A program made the translations under genes and the position numbers. From Thermosulfurimonas sp. F29 (GTDB lineage Bacteria; Desulfobacterota; Thermodesulfobacteria; Thermodesulfobacteriales; Thermodesulfobacteriaceae), in NCBI RefSeq assembly GCF_019688735.1, contig NZ_JAIFYA010000001.1:310001-374000 (forward strand): a stretch of DNA of 64,000 nucleotides, given 5' to 3'. The notes beneath the pieces were generated by a model that had not been told where the DNA came from, ran no database searches, and saw only the letters and a list, made by a program, of their open reading frames with translations. Of the stretch, positions 60,986 to 64,000 are shown one piece after another. The stretch's first letter is position 1, and each line of letters begins with the position of its first letter.

Positions 60986-62200
60986 TTAGAAACTGTATCC
61001 GGTTTCACGGTGGAGGGTGATATCAAGGCCCTGGACTTCCTCTTCCCGATCCACGCGCAGTCCTATTACGGCATCCACGAGCTTGAAGAGGATCCAGGAG
61101 AGGACGAAGCAGAAGAGAGCCCCGGTGGCGGCACCCAGAAACTGGATCCCGAACTGGTGGAGGTTTCCGAAGACCAGCCCGTCGGCCCCGGCGGGGTTTA
61201 CGGCCCTGGAGGCGAAAAGACCGGTGGCCAGGGCCCCCCAGAATCCTCCCACGCCGTGCACGCCCACCACATCCAGGGCGTCGTCGTAACCCAGGCGATT
61301 CTTGAAAAGAACCGCTCCGTAACAAATCACTCCGGCCAGAGCACCTATGATCACCGAGGCCCACAGGGGCACGAACCCCGCCGCCGGGGTTATGGCCACC
61401 AGACCGGCTACGGCTCCAGAGGCCGCCCCCAGGGTGGTGGGAGCCCCCTGGAAGACCCACTCGGCCAGCATCCAGGAAAGCGCCGCCAGCCCCGCGGCCA
61501 TCTGCGTATTCATGAAGGCCTGAACGGCCACGGCGTTTGCCGCCAGCGCGCTTCCGGCGTTAAATCCGAACCATCCGAACCACAGAAGACCCGCCCCGAG
61601 GAGCGTGAGCGGCAGGTTGTGGGGATGGAAGGGCTCCCGGCGATGTCCCAGCCTGGGCCCGACGACCAGCGCGGCGGCCAGCGCCGAGGCCCCGGAGGCG
61701 ATGTGAATCACCGTGCCCCCGGCAAAATCCAGCGCCCCCATCTTGCCAAGCCAGCCGCCTCCCCACACCCAGTGACACAAGGGGGCGTACACGAAGGTGA
61801 ACCACAATATTACAAAAATGAGATAAGCGGAGAAACGCATGCGCTCGGCAAAGGCCCCGGTGATGAGGGCCGGGGTGATCACCGCGAACATGAGCTGAAA
61901 GCCCGCAAAGAGCAGGTGGGGGATGTTCTGAGCCGCCGGAGCCGGGCCCGTCCCCACCCCACGGAAGAAGAGGTAGGAAAGGTCCCCTATAAGAGAGGCT
62001 CTATCCGGACCGAAGGCCAGGCTGTAGCCGTAAACGAACCAGAGAAGGCTTACCAGCCCCAGACAGATAAAAACCTGAAGCGACACGGAAAGCACATTCT
62101 TGGCCCGCACCAGCCCTCCGTAAAAGAGCGCCAGCCCCGGGGTCATCAGCATCACCAGGGCCGTGGAAACCAACATCCAAACGACATCCGCTCCTACCAT
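60986..62200 (-). CDS. amtB: Ammonium transporter (Amt family), copy 2
   Basis: A 404-residue paralogue of copy 1 with the same landmarks: 'LMTPGLALFYGGLVRAKNVL', 'FAVITPALITGAFAERMRFS', 'MGALDFAGGTVIHIASGASA', 'VVGVHGVGGFWGALATGLFA'. It differs in loops and the C-terminal tail ('DREEEVQGLDITLHRETGYS'), which in Amt proteins contacts GlnK. Start ATG has a GGAGGT site. Its own sigma-54-type promoter lies at 62239-62254, so the two copies can be expressed separately. Confidence 0.96.
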   Translation of the reverse strand: MVGADVVWMLVSTALVMLMTPGLALFYGGLVRAKNVLSVSLQVFICLGLVSLLWFVYGYSLAFGPDRASLIGDLSYLFFRGVGTGPAPAAQNIPHLLFAGFQLMFAVITPALITGAFAERMRFSAYLIFVILWFTFVYAPLCHWVWGGGWLGKMGALDFAGGTVIHIASGASALAAALVVGPRLGHRREPFHPHNLPLTLLGAGLLWFGWFGFNAGSALAANAVAVQAFMNTQMAAGLAALSWMLAEWVFQGAPTTLGAASGAVAGLVAITPAAGFVPLWASVIIGALAGVICYGAVLFKNRLGYDDALDVVGVHGVGGFWGALATGLFASRAVNPAGADGLVFGNLHQFGIQFLGAATGALFCFVLSWILFKLVDAVIGLRVDREEEVQGLDITLHRETGYSF

Positions 62201-62238
62201 GCTCGTACCTCCTGTCCCCAGAGTTTCCTTTCATGCCA

Positions 62239-62254
62239 TGCAACAGTCATACCA
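62239..62254 (-). promoter_or_regulatory. Sigma-54 (-24/-12) promoter of amt copy 2
   Basis: On the minus strand: TGGTATG-ACTG-TTGCA. The invariant GG and GC and the spacing are kept, and the -12 part TTGCA is perfect. It lies about 40 bases before the start at 62200. Confidence 0.7.
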
Positions 62255-62288
62255 AAATGAAAAATTTGTGTATCCATTCTCTATCGCA

Positions 62289-62317
62289 TTGAAAAAAGAA
62301 AGCATTTCGGATATCTT
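62289..62317 (+). promoter_or_regulatory. Sigma-70 type promoter of the radical SAM gene
   Basis: TTGAAA (62289-62294) and TATCTT (62312-62317), 17 bases apart, face the radical SAM gene that starts 49 or 85 bases further on. Confidence 0.55.
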
Positions 62318-62333
62318 TTTACATTTATGTAAA
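62318..62333 (+). promoter_or_regulatory. 16-bp palindrome TTTACAT-TT-ATGTAAA, candidate operator
   Basis: A perfect 7-bp inverted repeat with a 2-base centre lies directly after the -10 box, where a bound repressor would block initiation. It does not match the FNR, HcpR or CooA consensus sites that I know. The regulator is unknown. Confidence 0.6.
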
Positions 62334-62365
62334 TTCTTGGAAGACGATTTTACGGATTTGGAAGC

Positions 62366-63694
62366 TTGGGAAGGAGGGAAGGCGGGGTTATATTAGGAAA
62401 GGTGAAGGTCTATCCTCATCCGGAGGGCCAACCCCGTCTCCTTTTTGCGGATCCGGAGGGGCGTCTTTACGACCATCCCGGGCTATGGACCCTGGGGCTT
62501 TCGGGATACGAACTGTTTTTGCCGGATCGTGAGGACTTCATCTCGCTTCCGGAAGGATCCGCCCTCTATGTGCTTCCGGATCGCCATCCGGTGGGACTCG
62601 ATCCGCAGACCCGCACCCCGGTGGTCCTTTACGAAAACCCCTTTCGCCCGGGAGAGCCGGCCTTTGCGGTGGCGGCCTTTCTGGCCCCGGCCCACACCCA
62701 GCTCTACCTCGCCCCGTACGAGCCCGCTCGCGAGGACCTTCCCCCGCTTCCCCTGTATTCTTACGCCTGCGTGGGCTGGTGGCGCGGGCGCTTCTGGGCC
62801 ACGGCCTTCCGTTCCGACTGGGACACCCGCCAGGAGGCCCGGCTGTTTTCTCCCGAGCGCATCGATAGGGCCGCTGTAGAGATACTCCGGCGTTATCCGC
62901 ACAATCGCCTGGTCCGACACCTGGTGGAAAATTGCGTCCGGCGCTATCGCTGTCCGGCGGCCCGCAACTTCGTCCTAGGACGCTTCGAGGCCCCCGTCCC
63001 CGTCTCCCCGGGATGCAACGCCCGGTGTCTGGGGTGTCTTTCCGAGCAACCCGAAGACGGCCCCCATGTGGCTCAGGAGAGGATCACCTTCGTCCCCACT
63101 CCCCGGGAAATCGCTGAAGCCATGGTCCCTCACCTCAAACGCCCGGGACCGGTCATGGTCTCCTTCGGCCAGGGCTGTGAGGGGGAACCTCTGCTTCAGG
63201 CCCGGATCGTGGAGGAGGCCCTGATCCTGATCCGCGGAAGCACCCCCCGGGGCACCGTCAACCTCAACACCAACGGAAGCCGACCGGAAGACCTGGAACG
63301 CCTGGCCCGGGCGGGCCTGGACAGCGTCCGGATCAGCCTGGCCAGTGCCCGCGAGCACTACCACCGGGCGTACTTCCGGCCCGCGGGCTGGGGACTCGAG
63401 GAGGTCCGGGAAAGCATCCGGATCATGAAGAGATACCGGCGCTTCGTCTCCCTGAACTACTTCATCTTTCCGGGTTTTACCGACGAAGAGGAGGAGCTCG
63501 AGGCCCTGAGCGATCTCCTGGCCCTGGGGGTGGATTTTATTCAACTCCGCAACTTTGCCATCGATCCCCTGTGGTTTCTGACCGAAATAAATTACTCTCC
63601 CGGAAGATCCCTGGGTTTAAAAGAATTCCTTAGACTCCTAAAAAAACGCTTCCCGGGACTTCGCTTCGGCTATTTTAATCCCTACCTGAGATAA
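62366..63694 (+). CDS. Radical SAM protein, uncharacterised
   Basis: The 442-residue protein has a long N-terminal part (about 1-205) with no recognised domain, then a radical SAM core: the cluster motif CxxxCxxC in 'PVSPGCNARCLGCLSEQPED' (Cys at about 215, 219, 222), 'VSFGQGCEGEPLL' (SAM-binding GGE-like) and 'VNLNTNGSRPEDLERLARAG'. The reaction is unknown; this organisation resembles radical SAM proteins found in sulfate reducers and Aquificales. Start: TTG at 62366 or GTG at 62402; neither has a decisive ribosome site. It has its own promoter and an operator-like palindrome. Confidence 0.85.
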   Translation: MGRREGGVILGKVKVYPHPEGQPRLLFADPEGRLYDHPGLWTLGLSGYELFLPDREDFISLPEGSALYVLPDRHPVGLDPQTRTPVVLYENPFRPGEPAFAVAAFLAPAHTQLYLAPYEPAREDLPPLPLYSYACVGWWRGRFWATAFRSDWDTRQEARLFSPERIDRAAVEILRRYPHNRLVRHLVENCVRRYRCPAARNFVLGRFEAPVPVSPGCNARCLGCLSEQPEDGPHVAQERITFVPTPREIAEAMVPHLKRPGPVMVSFGQGCEGEPLLQARIVEEALILIRGSTPRGTVNLNTNGSRPEDLERLARAGLDSVRISLASAREHYHRAYFRPAGWGLEEVRESIRIMKRYRRFVSLNYFIFPGFTDEEEELEALSDLLALGVDFIQLRNFAIDPLWFLTEINYSPGRSLGLKEFLRLLKKRFPGLRFGYFNPYLR

Positions 63695-63705
63695 CAATAT
63701 TCCCC

Positions 63706-63731
63706 GGTCAGGACTCTAGGTCAGGACTCTA
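63706..63731. repeat. Tandem 13-bp duplication
   Basis: GGTCAGGACTCTA occurs twice, back to back (63706-63718 and 63719-63731), in the 108-base gap before hisB. It may be a small slippage duplication. The gap also has a TTGTCA box (63746-63751) and a TTAAGCTTAA palindrome at 63769-63778. Confidence 0.8.
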
Positions 63732-63802
63732 CGAGCGGAAAAAACATTGTCAAACCATGGTGGAAAATTTAAGCTTAAGAATATCTTTCCGGGAGGGAAT
63801 TT

Positions 63803-64000
63803 ATGGAAACAGTGGAACGAACCCGAAAGACGAGAGAGACCACGATACGGGTCAGACTAGCCCTTTCAGGGAAACCCGGGAGGATCAGTACTGGAGTGGG
63901 GTTTCTGGATCACATGCTGGAGCTCTTTTCTTATCACGGTGGCCTGGGACTTTCCGTTGAAGCGAAGGGGGATCTTCATGTGGACGCTCATCACACGGTG
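63803..64000 (+). CDS. hisB: Imidazoleglycerol-phosphate dehydratase (3' end outside window)
   Basis: Sixth step of histidine synthesis, Mn2+-dependent. The first 66 codons are in the window: '[19 protein letters not shown]', then '[20 protein letters not shown]' and '[10 protein letters not shown]', which hold the first metal-binding histidines. Start ATG at 63803 with a GGAGGG site at 63792-63797. The N-terminus shows the monofunctional type, without a fused phosphatase. It is not linked to hisI/hisG at 37.6-38.9 kb, so his genes are scattered. Confidence 0.95.
   Translation, partial: METVERTRKTRETTIRVRLALSGKPGRISTGVGFLDHMLELFSYHGGLGLSVEAKGDLHVDAHHTV

Overview
This window looks like a chromosomal segment of a GC-rich, anaerobic, probably thermophilic sulfur-metabolising bacterium. 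The best guess is the Thermodesulfobacteria / Desulfobacterota neighbourhood. The basis is the mix of genes: a heterodisulfide-reductase-like (Hdr) cluster with TusA and DsrE sulfur carriers, an AhbB-type siroheme decarboxylase subunit near hemL (alternative heme route of sulfate reducers), a ThiD-ThiN fusion, and compact, charge-rich proteins. The assignment is an inference from gene content, not a marker-gene result.

Layout. 1-7.9 kb: end of an HPP membrane protein, then hrcA-grpE-dnaK on the minus strand, diverging from htpX, a second M48 metallopeptidase lipoprotein and msbA. 7.9-17.2 kb (all minus): katG, rsmE, a DUF364 protein, mrp, a pocket of toxin-antitoxin-like genes and remnants, dapB, dapA, a left-handed beta-helix protein and a KaiC-like ATPase. 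17.2-20.4 kb: a PilZ protein and prepilin peptidase converge on GGDEF and HDOD genes. 20.4-25.8 kb (minus): gatA, gatC, thiDN and an AT-rich restriction-modification island. 26.1-32.3 kb (plus): the compact operon tusA, mvhD-like, hdrA1, hdrA2, a winged-helix mini-gene, hdrC, hdrB, dsrE-like. 32.3-36.6 kb (minus): the conserved cluster rpmH-rnpA-yidD-yidC-jag-mnmE. 36.8-39.6 kb (plus): trpC, hisI, hisG and a TPR lipoprotein. 39.6-43.2 kb: leuA (minus) and ilvC (plus) around a coiled-coil nuclease-like gene. 43.2-55.6 kb (minus): a long array with hemL, two HEPN/nucleotidyltransferase pairs, ahbB, a GDT1-like transporter, pstBACS, phoR, phoB, a serine hydrolase, hslO and cobB. 55.6-64 kb: acs, an isochorismatase-like hydrolase, folC, two ammonium transporters each with a sigma-54-type promoter, a radical SAM protein and the start of hisB.

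How it works together. The most distinctive unit is the tusA-hdr-dsrE operon. TusA and DsrE-type proteins pass persulfide sulfur, and HdrABC-MvhD-type complexes move electrons by flavin and Fe-S clusters, so the operon plausibly couples sulfane-sulfur transfer to electron confurcation or bifurcation in the cytoplasm. HdrA1 carries an embedded NfnB/GltD-like module, which suggests contact with pyridine nucleotide, although that module looks degenerate.

A second theme is repeated insertion and decay of HEPN/MNT-type nucleotidyltransferase modules between housekeeping genes: two intact pairs, one frameshifted pair, one 39-codon stump and one frameshifted NTase-like gene. These, the DUF2283/DUF4258 pair and the AT-rich restriction-modification genes are the accessory layer. 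I saw no tRNA, rRNA, CRISPR array, transposase or prophage gene.
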